Positions 38,569 through 48,781 of a stretch of 64,000 nt of DNA are shown one piece after another (position 1 is the stretch's first letter; the number at the start of each line of letters is the position of its first letter). The notes under the pieces were generated by a model that was not told where the DNA came from, did no database searches, and saw nothing but the letters and a program-made list of their open reading frames with translations. The stretch is taken from assembly GCF_000463075.2 (NCBI RefSeq), contig NZ_AVAQ01000001.1:62001-126000 (forward strand), given 5' to 3'. Both the position numbers and the translations under genes were made by a program. Origin of the DNA: Lactiplantibacillus plantarum EGD-AQ4 (GTDB lineage: Bacteria; Bacillota; Bacilli; Lactobacillales; Lactobacillaceae).

Positions 38569-38716
38569 ACCAAGGTTGATAGGCAGGGCTCAGTGTTTTT
38601 GAGGCGATAATCGAATACGCAACTATTCCTCTTGATCTAGTCCGAATTATCATTAATGACGTGAAAATGGCTCGCTCAACACGTTAAAATGAATATCGGC
38701 TCATTTCTGAAATAGT

Positions 38717-38755
38717 CAAAAAAGCCACCGATTAGTGAAAATCGGTGGCTTTTTT
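38717..38755. terminator. bidirectional terminator
   Basis: AAAAAAGCCACCGATT and AATCGGTGGCTTTTTT form a perfect stem with loop AGTGAAA. It lies between the MerR gene and the convergent LysR gene. The rest of 38569-38990 holds no gene I can support. Confidence 0.93.
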
Positions 38756-38990
38756 AGACTGATTAACAAATAGACCAGTTTTGGTGGCACTACTGCAGAA
38801 TACGTTTCGGCACGCAAAGTCAGGCACCACGCGCTGGCAATTAGTACTTTGAGATTAGCGCTCCAAATCAACTTTTTACCTAATACATATCGGGTCGCTT
38901 TAGTGAGATTCTGAATTATGGCCAGGTTGTCTCTCGGATTATGCGAAAAAATGAGCAATTTTCACGATCAGCTGTCGTATTGCCATCCAA

Positions 38991-39854
38991 CTAGTCAGCC
39001 TGTGCCCATTGATCTTGAACACGTTCAATGAACGGCGTCAGGCGCATTTGATTGCGCTTTAAAAAGTTCATATAAAATGGCTGTTGCGCGACATCATCTG
39101 CGAGTGGTTTGAAAATCCGATTATCTGGTAACCCTGTGCCCCAATGCGGGTCTAGACGTGTGAGATTGGTCGTGAAAAAGGGCAGACTGGAATATTGCAA
39201 CAATGCTTGATACTCACTGGACTCATCTTGATAAATGAAGCGTCCATTTGGAATATGACTTTCATAGATTGATTGCCAAAAACCAATTTCTTGCGGACAG
39301 AGAAAGGTGCGGCCGGCAAGATCAGCAAATTTAAGCTCAGGTAGGTCAATCAATGACGTGTCTGGCGGCAAATTAATACCCATCCGCTCTGTCCCAAGAT
39401 ACATTGAGGTGATCTGCTGATCATGGAGATCGCGATTTGTTAGTAAGCAGGTCACTTGTTCCTCATTCAATATGTTTTCGAAGCCTTGTTGAACGTGGAC
39501 TTCCTTGACACTGATATTGGGTGCGGCTAAAGAATTGACCACGATCAGAGGACCGGGAGCGTTGGCACCGACCGTAATCGTCGTGTTGCTTTGTTCGAAA
39601 TGGCGAACTTTGTCGGTGAATTGTGTGTCGAGTTTAAGTATCTTTTGTGCTTCTTGCACGGCATACTGTCCAGACTCGGTTAAAATCAACCGGTTCGGTT
39701 TTCGAATGAACAGTTGGACACCTAACTGGTCTTCCAAACTTTTTAATGAATGCGTTAATGCTGGCTGGGTTAGCCCCAAGACTTCCGCGGCCTTAGCCAG
39801 AGTGCCGTATCGTGCAAAGGTCACTAGGACCTCTAGTAAATGGATTTCAATCAT
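38991..39854 (-). CDS. LysR-family transcriptional regulator
   Basis: The protein has 287 residues. The HTH at the N-terminus is YGTLAKAAEVLGLTQPALTHSLKSLE; the rest is a substrate-binding fold. ATG 39854 follows AGGAGGCGGACAA. It is divergent from an MFS transporter gene and an SDR oxidoreductase gene, which are the likely targets, with about 200 nt between. The inducer is unknown. Confidence 0.93.
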   Translation of the reverse strand: MIEIHLLEVLVTFARYGTLAKAAEVLGLTQPALTHSLKSLEDQLGVQLFIRKPNRLILTESGQYAVQEAQKILKLDTQFTDKVRHFEQSNTTITVGANAPGPLIVVNSLAAPNISVKEVHVQQGFENILNEEQVTCLLTNRDLHDQQITSMYLGTERMGINLPPDTSLIDLPELKFADLAGRTFLCPQEIGFWQSIYESHIPNGRFIYQDESSEYQALLQYSSLPFFTTNLTRLDPHWGTGLPDNRIFKPLADDVAQQPFYMNFLKRNQMRLTPFIERVQDQWAQAD

Positions 39855-40055
39855 TTGTCCGCCTCCTAGTATAAATCGTATTTATACTAGCATTGAAAAG
39901 TCTAAATTTTCAAGTCTTCGCATTCGCCATATACTAATAACCGTTGATAAGGACAAGCGCACAGCTCAATACAATGGTTAACCAAGCAGTTGTGAAAAAC
40001 AACGACGTCCGTCAGAATTTGTCAGTCAGGATAGGATTAGCGAAAGAGGTTGAAG

Positions 40056-41240
40056 ATGAACAACAAGAAATTTTTAATTTTTACACTTGCATTTGGAACT
40101 TTCAGTATTTTAAACACTGAGGTCGGGATTCTCGGAATCCTCCCTCTGATTGGGCAACGCTTCGGCGTATCCGTTGCATCGGCTGGATTATTTGTCAGCA
40201 TGTTTGCTTTAATCATTGCCATCTTTGGAACGGTGTTACCCACACTATTGAGTCGGTTTAATCGCAAACACGTGATGTTATTGACCTTAGCTATTTTTAC
40301 GGTCGCAAACGTATTAGGTGGTTTGGCTTCCAACTTTTGGATCGCATTAGTTTTTCGACTCTTACCAGCCGTCTTGCATCCGGTCTATTGTTCGTTAGCG
40401 TTCACGATGGCAGCCGAAGTGGCCGATGCTGGTCAAGCATCCAAAGCCGTTTCACGTGTCATGATGGGTGTTAGTGCTGGGACTGTCTTAGGAACCCCGG
40501 TGACGACCTTAATTGCCAACAACATTTCTTATTCTGTAGCGCTAGATTTCTTTGCCTTAGTCAACTTAGTGGCGTTGATTTTGAACTTGATTGTACTACC
40601 GAACCGTTCACAACAAGGGGCTACTAATGACGATCGTGCGGAAAAGCAAGAATTGACGCAGGTCTTACGCAAGCCGGCACTTTGGTTCTCAGGACTTGGA
40701 ACAATTTTAGTTGGGAGCGTGCTATTCGTCGTTTATGGTTACGTGTCAGATTTACTTGCACGATTAAGTCATTTTTCGGCAACTCAACTGAGTTTAGCGT
40801 TATTCATGTTTGGGTTAATGAGTATTGTCGGTAACATGATTGCAGGAAATCTACTATCAAGTCCCCCTCGTAAATTGGTGACGTTCTATCCATTTCTATT
40901 GATTATCGTGTACTTGCTGATTTTGTTGCTTGCGCATTCCACGTTGATGATGTACCCAGTAATTATTTTGTGGGGCATGATTTATGGTATTGGGAATAAC
41001 ATTCAACAATATCTCATTTCGGCAGCCATTCCAGAAGCGCTTGATCTTGCCAACGGCTTATTCATTGCCCTTGGAAACGTCGGGACTGCACTCGGCACAA
41101 GCCTAGGTGGTCTGGTATTGAGTTCATTTGGATTAATCATGTTACCCGTCAGTGGCATTGTGATTCTATTGTTGACCTTTGGTGTCATTTTGATTCGCAA
41201 TAAGACGGTTAATCAAGAACTGAATGAATTTGATGATTAA
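40056..41240 (+). CDS. MFS transporter (DHA1-type exporter)
   Basis: The protein has 394 residues and about 12 membrane helices in two halves. The start FLIFTLAFGTFSILNTEVGILGILPLIG and a SRVMMGVSAGTVLGTPVTT loop are like AraJ/chloramphenicol-exporter type MFS proteins. ATG 40056 follows GAAAGAGG; the frame begins with a TTG two codons earlier. It is probably co-regulated with the SDR gene 101 nt downstream by the LysR protein. The substrate is not predictable. Confidence 0.9.
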   Translation: MNNKKFLIFTLAFGTFSILNTEVGILGILPLIGQRFGVSVASAGLFVSMFALIIAIFGTVLPTLLSRFNRKHVMLLTLAIFTVANVLGGLASNFWIALVFRLLPAVLHPVYCSLAFTMAAEVADAGQASKAVSRVMMGVSAGTVLGTPVTTLIANNISYSVALDFFALVNLVALILNLIVLPNRSQQGATNDDRAEKQELTQVLRKPALWFSGLGTILVGSVLFVVYGYVSDLLARLSHFSATQLSLALFMFGLMSIVGNMIAGNLLSSPPRKLVTFYPFLLIIVYLLILLLAHSTLMMYPVIILWGMIYGIGNNIQQYLISAAIPEALDLANGLFIALGNVGTALGTSLGGLVLSSFGLIMLPVSGIVILLLTFGVILIRNKTVNQELNEFDD

Positions 41241-41341
41241 TGTCAGGCAGTCAGTGATGTAGAGACACGATTGGGACGGTTATCAGTCCCAGTTATTTGA
41301 AACAAAGTCAAAAATAAATTAATGATTAGGAGATTATACAA

Positions 41342-42085
41342 ATGATTAAAGATAAAGTTGTCGTTATTACAGGTGCTTCAAGTGGAATCGGTGCTGCAAC
41401 GGCTATGTTGTTAGCAAGCAAAGGTGCCAAGTTAGTCCTAGGTGCGCGGCGTGAGGAAAAGCTTCAGCAGCTCGTCGGTAAGATTCGAGAAAACGGTGGT
41501 GAAGCAATCTATCAAGTGACTGATGTCGTCAATCCTGATGATAGTAAGGCGTTAGTTCAAATGGCCAATGATATTTTTGGCCGCGTCGATGTGATGTTCT
41601 TGAATGCTGGTTTGATGCCAAGTGCTGAAATTTCCAAGTTGAAAACGGATGAATGGAATCGGACCGTTGATGTCAATATTAAAGGGGTGCTGAATGGAAT
41701 TGCAGCCGTACTCCCAACCTTTAAAGCGCAAGGTGGTGGACACATCATCACGACTTCTTCGGTAGCTGGACTGAAACCTTACCCCGGGGTCGGGGTCTAT
41801 GGTGCCACTAAGTTTGCGGTTCGCGACTTGATGGAAGTACTGCGGATGGAGTCAGCGCAAGAAAACAGTCATATTCGGACCGCGACGATTTATCCGGCCG
41901 CGATTCATACGGAATTGTTGCGTACGATTACTGATCCTGAAGCTGCGCAGGCCATGCAAGCCAACTACGATCAGTATCAGATTGGGCCCGACCGCGTGGC
42001 CAATGTCGTCGCGTTTGCGATTGACCAGCCTGAAGATACGAATGTCAGCGAGTTTACGGTCGGACCAACTAATCAACCATGGTAA
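41342..42085 (+). CDS. short-chain dehydrogenase/reductase
   Basis: The protein has 247 residues with the classical SDR features: TGASSGIG near residue 10 (NAD(P) loop), NAGLMPS, the catalytic Ser in TTSSVAGL, and YGATKFAV with the catalytic Tyr and Lys. It oxidises or reduces an unknown alcohol or ketone. The ATG follows AGGAGATTATACAA. It belongs to the LysR-MFS-SDR group, which may handle one small molecule. Confidence 0.93.
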   Translation: MIKDKVVVITGASSGIGAATAMLLASKGAKLVLGARREEKLQQLVGKIRENGGEAIYQVTDVVNPDDSKALVQMANDIFGRVDVMFLNAGLMPSAEISKLKTDEWNRTVDVNIKGVLNGIAAVLPTFKAQGGGHIITTSSVAGLKPYPGVGVYGATKFAVRDLMEVLRMESAQENSHIRTATIYPAAIHTELLRTITDPEAAQAMQANYDQYQIGPDRVANVVAFAIDQPEDTNVSEFTVGPTNQPW

Positions 42086-42200
42086 GCCGTTGCCGTTAAG
42101 CGGATTGGGCCTTGTTATGATAGATCAGCAATGATGTTGGTGCGTGCAACACATTTACTGATTTGATCATTGTCAGACTAAAAATGGATGAACCGATAAA

Positions 42201-42229
42201 TGGACCGGGTGTGTAACCTGGTCCATTTT
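42201..42229 (+). terminator. terminator after the SDR gene
   Basis: TGGACCGGGT and ACCTGGTCCA pair around a short loop and are followed by TTTTG. The T-run is short. Confidence 0.7.
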
Positions 42230-42297
42230 GTTTGAAAAGTAACGGTCATGACAGGACCAAAACGCAACTTGACGATCAGTCTGGAGGGAGTTCATAG

Positions 42298-43545
42298 ATG
42301 AACAGATTATTGGCGTTTACAGCACACGTGAACCGTGGACATTTAGCAACGATTAGCCGTCGGACTTTTCGTATGATGTTTCCAATCATGTTGCTAGGAA
42401 GCATCGCAGAAGTGATCAAGTATGCTTTTCTGACCAGAAATGGCTACATGGACAGCCTATTTCGGATTACAACGTGGTTGCCATACAGTGCTAGTCTGGC
42501 GGGGATGCTAGAAATCATTTTCCATTGTACCATCGGCATGATCGCGTTATACGGTGCCTATGGGATGGCCCACTTTACCGTTAAAGAGTCTGGTCACCAA
42601 AATGCAAGTGCGGGAATCATCGCTGTGTTGGCTTTTTTGTTGATTTGTTACCGTCCGACTAAGACTCAAAGTCTAGCCTTTGACGCAACTTTATTGGCAC
42701 AGGGATTGCTAATTGCGATGATCACTGGATACTTAGTGGGCAGGCTGATTCTAAAGTTTGACCGCCAAAATAATAGGCAGCCTAATCCACTCGTGATTCC
42801 CATACTAGTTGTGCTGATTGGTGCCACACTGATCAATCGGGGCCTCAACTTGATTAATCAGTGGCAATTACCGACTACCTTTGTGAGCTTGATGTCAGTA
42901 CACGCGCAAACTAGTTCGATTTCCGTCGTCATTGGCTTGGGAGCGTTGACTGAAATTCTCGCCTGGCTGGCAATTGGCGGACCATTTATTAATGCCCCAA
43001 CATTTACGGATGCACCCTCGTGGGCCAACATGAATGCGGCACTTCGGCACCAGTCAGCGTGGCAGGTCCCTTATCAATTTACGGATACAACGTTATTTCA
43101 TAGCTTTGCCAATTTCGGTGGTAGTGGGGTGATGCTTGCGTTGGTAATTGCGATTTTATTATTTTCGAAAAACGCCAATCACCGGTCTGTTTCGAAATGG
43201 TCGCTTTTTCCAACGCTATTCAATAGTCACCATGCCATGATGTTGGGAATTCCAATTTTGTTTAACCCGATTTTCCTGATTCCGTTCGTGCTTGCACCCA
43301 TCGTCAATATGCTAATTGCAGCGGGGTTCATCGCCCTCAAGTGGATTCCAGTGGCGACTTATCCTGTGCCGTCTGGGACACCGGGACCGTTGATTGCGTT
43401 CATCGGAACGAACGGCAAATGGTTGACGCTGATATTAGGCCTACTGTTGCTTGCGTTGGATGTCATGATCTATATACCGTTTGTCAAGGCCACGGATTGG
43501 CTGGATGCTGACCGAGTTGGGAGGGCTAATGAAACTGAAAATTAA
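42298..43545 (+). CDS. PTS system EIIC component, lactose/cellobiose type, orphan
   Basis: The protein has 415 residues and about 10 membrane helices. The N-terminal HLATISRRTFRMMFPIMLLGS, the segment GGPFINAPTF and the GIPILFNPIFLIPF loop (replacing the usual NEP-like substrate motif) are typical of the EIIC of the Lac family. It is the sugar-translocating subunit. No EIIA or EIIB gene is adjacent, so it would need partners from elsewhere. The RBS is GGAGGG. It overlaps the hydrolase gene by 17 nt. Confidence 0.88.
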   Translation: MNRLLAFTAHVNRGHLATISRRTFRMMFPIMLLGSIAEVIKYAFLTRNGYMDSLFRITTWLPYSASLAGMLEIIFHCTIGMIALYGAYGMAHFTVKESGHQNASAGIIAVLAFLLICYRPTKTQSLAFDATLLAQGLLIAMITGYLVGRLILKFDRQNNRQPNPLVIPILVVLIGATLINRGLNLINQWQLPTTFVSLMSVHAQTSSISVVIGLGALTEILAWLAIGGPFINAPTFTDAPSWANMNAALRHQSAWQVPYQFTDTTLFHSFANFGGSGVMLALVIAILLFSKNANHRSVSKWSLFPTLFNSHHAMMLGIPILFNPIFLIPFVLAPIVNMLIAAGFIALKWIPVATYPVPSGTPGPLIAFIGTNGKWLTLILGLLLLALDVMIYIPFVKATDWLDADRVGRANETEN

Positions 43546-44410
43546 CAAAATATTTTGGGTGTTACTAATCTTGATCATAGGTAGTGGCTTCAGCTGGCTA
43601 TCAGTTAGATGGTCGCGTCACAACGTCGCGGAATTATCACGTTGGCGCAATTCGAAGTTATCGCCGGTGATTATGATTCCGGGTAGTTCAGCTACCGAGA
43701 ACCGGTTTGATCGATTGGTCGCAAAACTTAATCAGGGGAATAAGAGTCCTCACAGCCTGCTTAAAATCCGCGTGACCAACGACGATCAGTTACACTATTC
43801 AGGTCGGATTCGGCCGGGTGATAACGAGCCTATTATTGTGGTTGGCTTCGAGAATAATCATGATGGTTATCAAAATATCAAACAACAGGCCCGGCGTTTC
43901 AACATTGCGTTTAAAGCGTTGAGTCAAACCTATAATTTTAATAATTTTAAAGCGATTGGGCATTCCAATGGTGGCTTGATCTACACCCGTTTTTTAGAAA
44001 ACGAGTTCGCCCAATATCGCTATCGAATACGGCTCAAACGCCTGATGACGATTGGTTCGCCATACAACTTTAATGAAAAAACCATCGACCATAAAACGCA
44101 GATGTTATCCGAGATGATTCACACGCGCAGCAGATTGCCCCAAGCGATGACCGTTTACTCGATTGCGGGAACGCAGACCTATAATTCAGATGGCCTGGTG
44201 CCGTTGGCGAGTGTTGAAGCCGGTAAGTATATTTTCCAGGGACGCGTCAAGCATTATACGGCGATTTCGGTCTCTGGTGCGGATGCCCAACACTCGGATT
44301 TACCGCAAAATCAGCAAGTTGTGGCGTTAATTAAGCAAGATGTGCTGGACCATCCTGTTAAAAAACAGGCGTCGACCAATACGCCTTATCTCAATCAACG
44401 TGTGAACTAA
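43529..44410 (+). CDS. DUF915-type alpha/beta hydrolase, membrane-anchored
   Basis: The protein has 293 residues. A hydrophobic stretch at about 7-24 anchors or exports it. The hydrolase features are IMIPGSSATENRFD, the nucleophile elbow GHSNGGLIY, SDGLVPLASV (acid) and a late histidine in DAQHSDLP. DUF915 hydrolases are common in lactobacilli and mostly uncharacterised. ATG 43529 follows GGGAGG. It is coupled to an EIIC gene; the pair may be linked in function, for example hydrolysis of a substrate at the surface, but that is only inferred. Confidence 0.88.
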   Translation: MKLKINKIFWVLLILIIGSGFSWLSVRWSRHNVAELSRWRNSKLSPVIMIPGSSATENRFDRLVAKLNQGNKSPHSLLKIRVTNDDQLHYSGRIRPGDNEPIIVVGFENNHDGYQNIKQQARRFNIAFKALSQTYNFNNFKAIGHSNGGLIYTRFLENEFAQYRYRIRLKRLMTIGSPYNFNEKTIDHKTQMLSEMIHTRSRLPQAMTVYSIAGTQTYNSDGLVPLASVEAGKYIFQGRVKHYTAISVSGADAQHSDLPQNQQVVALIKQDVLDHPVKKQASTNTPYLNQRVN

Positions 44411-44846
44411 CGGCTATCAGGCATTCGATCATCCATTGGCCACTGAGATTTTTAATATGAACGAAAAATACCGATAGTCGCCGGTCGGTATTTCTGGTAT
44501 GAAATCACGATTATAAAAATTTTTATTGTAATTCCTAAGCTAACATGATAAATTATTACGAGTTATTAGTTATGGGACTCAACGATTATAAGGCTATTTG
44601 GTTCGTGAAATGGTTGATTAATTGGTGCGTTATGTGCAATTGGCAAGTTTACCAACTGATTGGTGCTTGCCAGCTTTAGACGTTAGCCCAACTTGACCTG
44701 TCCATCAGGGGGAACTTCATCGCGAGACTCAAGTACGGTCCGTGAAATGATGGGCTGTCGCAGTTAACAACTGGCAATCGCACACAGCGAGAATTATGGA
44801 CCTAACTAAATGATAATTGAAAGCAAAATAAGGGGAATTACGGGAA
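44411..44846. other. intergenic region
   Basis: It contains a hairpin AAATACCGATAGTCGCCGGTCGGTATTT near 44465-44492 with no long T-run, given in two halves: AAATACCGA and TCGGTATTT. No gene or conserved RNA is seen. A promoter for the next gene may lie in the AT-rich part at 44515-44575. Confidence 0.4.
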
Positions 44847-46006
44847 ATGATGACTGAACACGAAGCCTATTTAACGACGTTTTACTGGCTGGCCGACAGC
44901 TGGGTGAACGATGATTATCTTGGCCTAGAAGATGAGTATGACTTGGATGAAATGAATGAATCTGTCGAGGATCTGCTGAATCAGATGCAGCGGGGGCGAT
45001 TGGTACACCGAGTGAAGATGATGCCTATTGGGCCGACTGGCAACGGGCGGTCACTGAAGTGCTCAAGCCGACGTCGGACGTTGAGAATACTTCAGTAACA
45101 ACCGATGACGCATCAGAAGTCGTCTTGCCAACGTCGGTCCGTCCTGAACGTCAATTAGAAAATGTGCAAGCCTATGCGGCGATGAATGCCTTTTTGCAAA
45201 GACAAGCCAATGATGAGTACCTGCGTTTACTTGGGACTCGCGCGGCTGTTCAGGTGACCGGCGCCGGGTGGCAGATTTGGCAACGACATCGTCAAAGCAT
45301 GCATCCCGAGGGTGCGCCTCAGACCTTGACGATGCGTCAGTTACGGGCAGTCGTGTGGGTGTTCATCTCGCGGTATAACTTGAAAGATGATCCGTTTGAT
45401 ATTTATTCTTTGCTAAACGCCTTAGAGTCGTGGCAGGTGTCGGGTGACGCTAAGTTGGATGCACAATGGCAACAAATCGTGGATGCTAGCGATGTTGATC
45501 CCCAGGCCATTACACTCGTGGAAGGACTCTCACTAGCCTTGCAATTGTTGGACCAAGCAGAATGGGATGGCGACCTGACAGCGAAGGTGACGCTGCAAAA
45601 CAAGCTGACGCAGCGAACACTCGATGGCAAACTCAACGAAGAGACTGAGCGAAATTGGGTCTATGCATGGCAACATTGGGATTTAGCACAACCGGCGAAC
45701 ACTGAACAATGGGCGCGGCATTTTGATGCTGAATTCAATGATGAAGACGATGATGACGAGTCGCAAGAACAGCCAGCCTGGAAATTGGGCGCGAGTTACA
45801 GCACGGTTTTGATTGCCGTACGCTTAATTGCGTATGGCATGTTTCGGCCTGAAAGCGTCCCAGGCTTAGCCGCTGTTGGCATGTCCAATCAAGCATTAGG
45901 CGCGATGGTCAGTATCAGTATCGTTTTAGTAGCATGGTTGATCACCGCGATTGTGATTACCATTGGAATCTGGGGCTGGCGTCAAATTCGCCGGTTGATT
46001 TTTTAG
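44847..46006 (+). pseudogene. hypothetical membrane protein gene interrupted by a frameshift
   Basis: Two overlapping frames look like one gene. The first (44847-45098) starts ATGATGACTGAACACG and encodes an acidic, helical N-terminus. After the GGGGG run at 44992-44996 its reading turns basic and ends. The frame at 44993 onward continues naturally with GAIGTPSEDDAYWADWQRAVTEVLK and runs to 46006, ending with an Asp/Glu-rich stretch and two membrane helices. One missing G in the run, a sequencing error or a -1 frameshift would join them. I do not recognise the family. A joined protein would have about 385 residues. Confidence 0.6.
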
Positions 46007-46226
46007 ACTAGTTTTTATTAATGACTGATGTACATCGGTGACCGTGGACTCGGCAATTCGGCTGGGGCTGCGGTCTTTTTTTAATTGTTTTGAACGAGTC
46101 GGCGTTCTAGGGCAGGGCTGAAACGAGTATCAGGCGCGGTGGTTGCAATTACAGTGCGATTTGATGACCGAGTACGAGAAAACCGGTCATTTGAAGCGAG
46201 TTACGAGAACGAAACGTGCCCACTTA

Positions 46227-47210
46227 CTAGCTGTCGTGGGAACGGGCAATCGTTTGTAGTTCCGAGATGAAATCAGGGTCCAACTGCCCCGATTGCTGAT
46301 GATGGCCAGTCCGAGCAGGGGCTAATGGTTGGTAGAGCGTGGTCACATCGGGGATGAGTGGCTGATTATTAAAGAATTGCTGACCATGAATTTTGACGGT
46401 CGACTTGAGGGTGCCAACCGTCAACACGGCAGCGGCCCCGGTATTCAGGTAGACGCCACTATTCAGACTCGTATAGCCGGCAGTCGGATGTCCGACTAAT
46501 GTCACGTGAGGGTTACGTTTCAGCGCCATAAGCGTGATTTCCGCAGCGCTGGCGGTCTGCTCGCCAACAATGACGGTAATGTGTTTAAAATGAAGCGGTT
46601 TAGGTGGTTGAAACGTTAATGCTTCTTGCCCCAAATTATTAGATAAGTGCCCATGGTGTAGGGTTCTTGGAAAGGTACGGTCGTGATTGTCGAGTCCGGT
46701 ATAGAGCGTGCCGTTAGGGATAATCGCGGCCAGACCCGCAATCATCGGTTCCGCCAGGCCACCCGTATTGCCGGCAAAGTTCAAAATTAGTTGAGATGCG
46801 GGACTGGCTTGTTTCAATAGCGTTTGCAGCCGCTGCCAATAGCGCTTTTGAACGGGACGTTGCTGGCTAAAAAAGGCGGGCACGTTGATGATGTTCAAAC
46901 GCTGGTTCCTGACGAGACGCGGTAATTGATGGTGCTCGACCTGCTTGATGCTGCTAACAGCGAACGAATGGCGATTCGCGCGTTGTAGCAAACGGCTCAA
47001 TTGCGTTACTGAGGTAATTTGGCGTCCATTGTCAGTTTGTTTGCGGATACGTTGCCAACTCTCACGGTCATTGATGATTCCTCGACGCGTCATCGCAGCA
47101 ATCGCGGGTCGTGCGTCGAAGCGGGACGAGATGTGCTGGCTGGCGGATAGCATCATCACCCCCGTGCAGGCTAGTAGGATACCGATGATGCGGAAAAGGT
47201 TACGTTTCAT
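46227..47210 (-). CDS. S41-type (C-terminal processing) peptidase family protein, exported
   Basis: The protein has 327 residues with a signal-like helix at about 6-24. The catalytic fold is seen from LILNFAGNTGGLAEPM and IVGEQTASAAEITLMALKR (the serine region SAAE of tail-specific proteases), then LVGHPTAGYTSLNSG. A PDZ domain is not evident. S41 enzymes cut at C-termini of proteins outside the membrane; some members have lost activity. The RBS before 47210 is weak. It stands alone. Confidence 0.83.
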   Translation of the reverse strand: MKRNLFRIIGILLACTGVMMLSASQHISSRFDARPAIAAMTRRGIINDRESWQRIRKQTDNGRQITSVTQLSRLLQRANRHSFAVSSIKQVEHHQLPRLVRNQRLNIINVPAFFSQQRPVQKRYWQRLQTLLKQASPASQLILNFAGNTGGLAEPMIAGLAAIIPNGTLYTGLDNHDRTFPRTLHHGHLSNNLGQEALTFQPPKPLHFKHITVIVGEQTASAAEITLMALKRNPHVTLVGHPTAGYTSLNSGVYLNTGAAAVLTVGTLKSTVKIHGQQFFNNQPLIPDVTTLYQPLAPARTGHHQQSGQLDPDFISELQTIARSHDS

Positions 47211-47420
47211 GTTTGGGACCTCATTTAATTAAGGTGAACTCGTTTGCTGAAAGCTTAGCCGGTGGGATGATGACGACACAATCTGTTTTGCGATTTGGTT
47301 TAAATGTGCCATTGCGCAAATTATGATTCAATCGGTTCACATCACCTAAAGTGTAAAACTGGTAAACGTAGGTTGCAATCAGAACGTCATGTGAATTCAA
47401 AAGCAGGCTAAAGTTAAAAA

Positions 47421-47468
47421 TGGGTTACCTGACAGTTGTCTGATCGCTGCCGAGGTAACCCGTTTTTT
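47421..47468. terminator. bidirectional terminator
   Basis: GGGTTACCT and AGGTAACCC enclose a 24-nt loop, flanked by TTTTTT on one side and by A-rich sequence on the other. It can end the hcrR transcript and separates it from the S41 gene. The rest of 47211-47544 holds no gene. Confidence 0.8.
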
Positions 47469-47544
47469 AATTTATTTATAGTTCAGGTCATGATTGAGGG
47501 TTGCTAATTGCTCAAATCATGGCCACCAATTCAAATTGGGATAC

Positions 47545-48492
47545 TCACGGAATCGTCGACGACTGTGCCAAATCTGCTTCAAGTTGCGTTAAGAAAATCG
47601 TGACCATGTCTTTTTCCACCTTGTTGAGCTGGTGGTCGGACGGGTAAGCGATAAAGTAATTCAGCGACAGCAGGTCCTGCGGTAACGGGAGTAGATTGTA
47701 ACGTTCCGGGTCTGGGCGAGTGTGCACGCTGTCCGGAAGAAATGTTACGCCTAGTCCAGCGGTGGCGAGCTTCGTAATTGTAGCCGTACTGGTACTTTCA
47801 ATCACAATGTTGGGCGTCACGTTGTATTTTTGCAGCAAATAATCGACTTGGCGCCGAATTGAAGAGCCATGGGGCGAGAGGACGAGTGGGGCTTGTAGTA
47901 AGTCCTGGGTCGTCAGTGCGCCGGGATTTAAATAGGCCTGATGCGGTTGATACAAAGCAACCGTGTTCGGAATGATAGCGTAATAGCCATCGCGGCCGCG
48001 GTCAAAGCTATCTAGACCGGGGGCAATCGTCTCTGGATTTTGACCAATCAAAAAGTCGAGTTCACCCCGTAAGATCCGTTGTTCATTACGGGCTAAAATA
48101 TCCTCGGTTAGTTCAATTTTCGTGGTGGGGTGAGCTTTCAAGAAAGCTGGCAGAAACAACGGCAGCAGGTAGTTGCCCAAGCTGGGTAAGATGCCCAGTC
48201 GCAGGACAACTTGGTCCGCATGCGTATATTGACGCAATTGTTTTGTAAAAGCGGCCTTGTCATTTTCCAAAGCTGTTAAATACTGGTAATAGGTCCGACC
48301 GGCTGGTGTTAGTCGGAGTGGACTGACATCCCGGTTGATGATTTTGACACCGAGCGTTTTTTCGACGTTACGAATACTTTGTGTGAGATAGGGCTGAGAG
48401 ATGTACAGGTCGCGGGCGGCCCGGGTAAAATTACCGTGTTTTAAGAGCACGTCTAAAAAGCGGCGCATCTCGCTGGAGTCAGCTTTTGGCAA
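47545..48492 (-). CDS. hcrR: LysR-type regulator of hydroxycinnamate reductase
   Basis: The protein has about 315 residues. The HTH reads FLDVLLKHGNFTRAARDLYISQPYLTQSIRNVE in the N-terminal region, followed by a LysR ligand domain. It is divergent from hcrA and hcrB, the arrangement of the known L. plantarum regulator HcrR. The start is uncertain: TTG 48492 is 8 nt after AGGAAGG, while GTG 48501 is 1 nt after it and an in-frame ATG lies further in. The gene name rests on synteny and on recognition of the neighbouring reductase. Confidence 0.82.
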   Translation of the reverse strand: MPKADSSEMRRFLDVLLKHGNFTRAARDLYISQPYLTQSIRNVEKTLGVKIINRDVSPLRLTPAGRTYYQYLTALENDKAAFTKQLRQYTHADQVVLRLGILPSLGNYLLPLFLPAFLKAHPTTKIELTEDILARNEQRILRGELDFLIGQNPETIAPGLDSFDRGRDGYYAIIPNTVALYQPHQAYLNPGALTTQDLLQAPLVLSPHGSSIRRQVDYLLQKYNVTPNIVIESTSTATITKLATAGLGVTFLPDSVHTRPDPERYNLLPLPQDLLSLNYFIAYPSDHQLNKVEKDMVTIFLTQLEADLAQSSTIP

Positions 48493-48619
48493 GTGGGACA
48501 CCTTCCTTCCGAAAAATGGGACGCCGATTGCAGCCTACACTGGCACTGATGCCCATCTTTTCAGAGTGGGGCTGACTAACAAGGGCGTCGAAGTTGTCTT
48601 AAGTTTACCGCGAATATTG

Positions 48620-48641
48620 GTTATAGTAAATTTGTTATAAC
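48620..48641. promoter_or_regulatory. candidate LysR operator between hcrR and hcrA
   Basis: GTTATA and TATAAC form a perfect 6-bp dyad with a 10-nt spacer in the divergent region, a T-Nx-A type arrangement. No binding data can be seen. The region to 48780 also contains AT-rich promoter-like sequence. Confidence 0.5.
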
Positions 48642-48781
48642 GCAATAGATAAATAAATATTTCACAAGCGTGACGCTTTCATTTACACTAATCAGTATAA
48701 GCTACCGGTCAGAGGCAACTGATTAGAGACCATGACCGGATCAAATGCCACTTAAAAGTTACAATGGAAGGAACTGATATT

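Noticed and set aside
38716-38958. Minus-strand frame of 80 codons between the MerR and LysR genes
   Set aside because: It overlaps a perfect bidirectional terminator at its start, has no RBS and no recognisable features.
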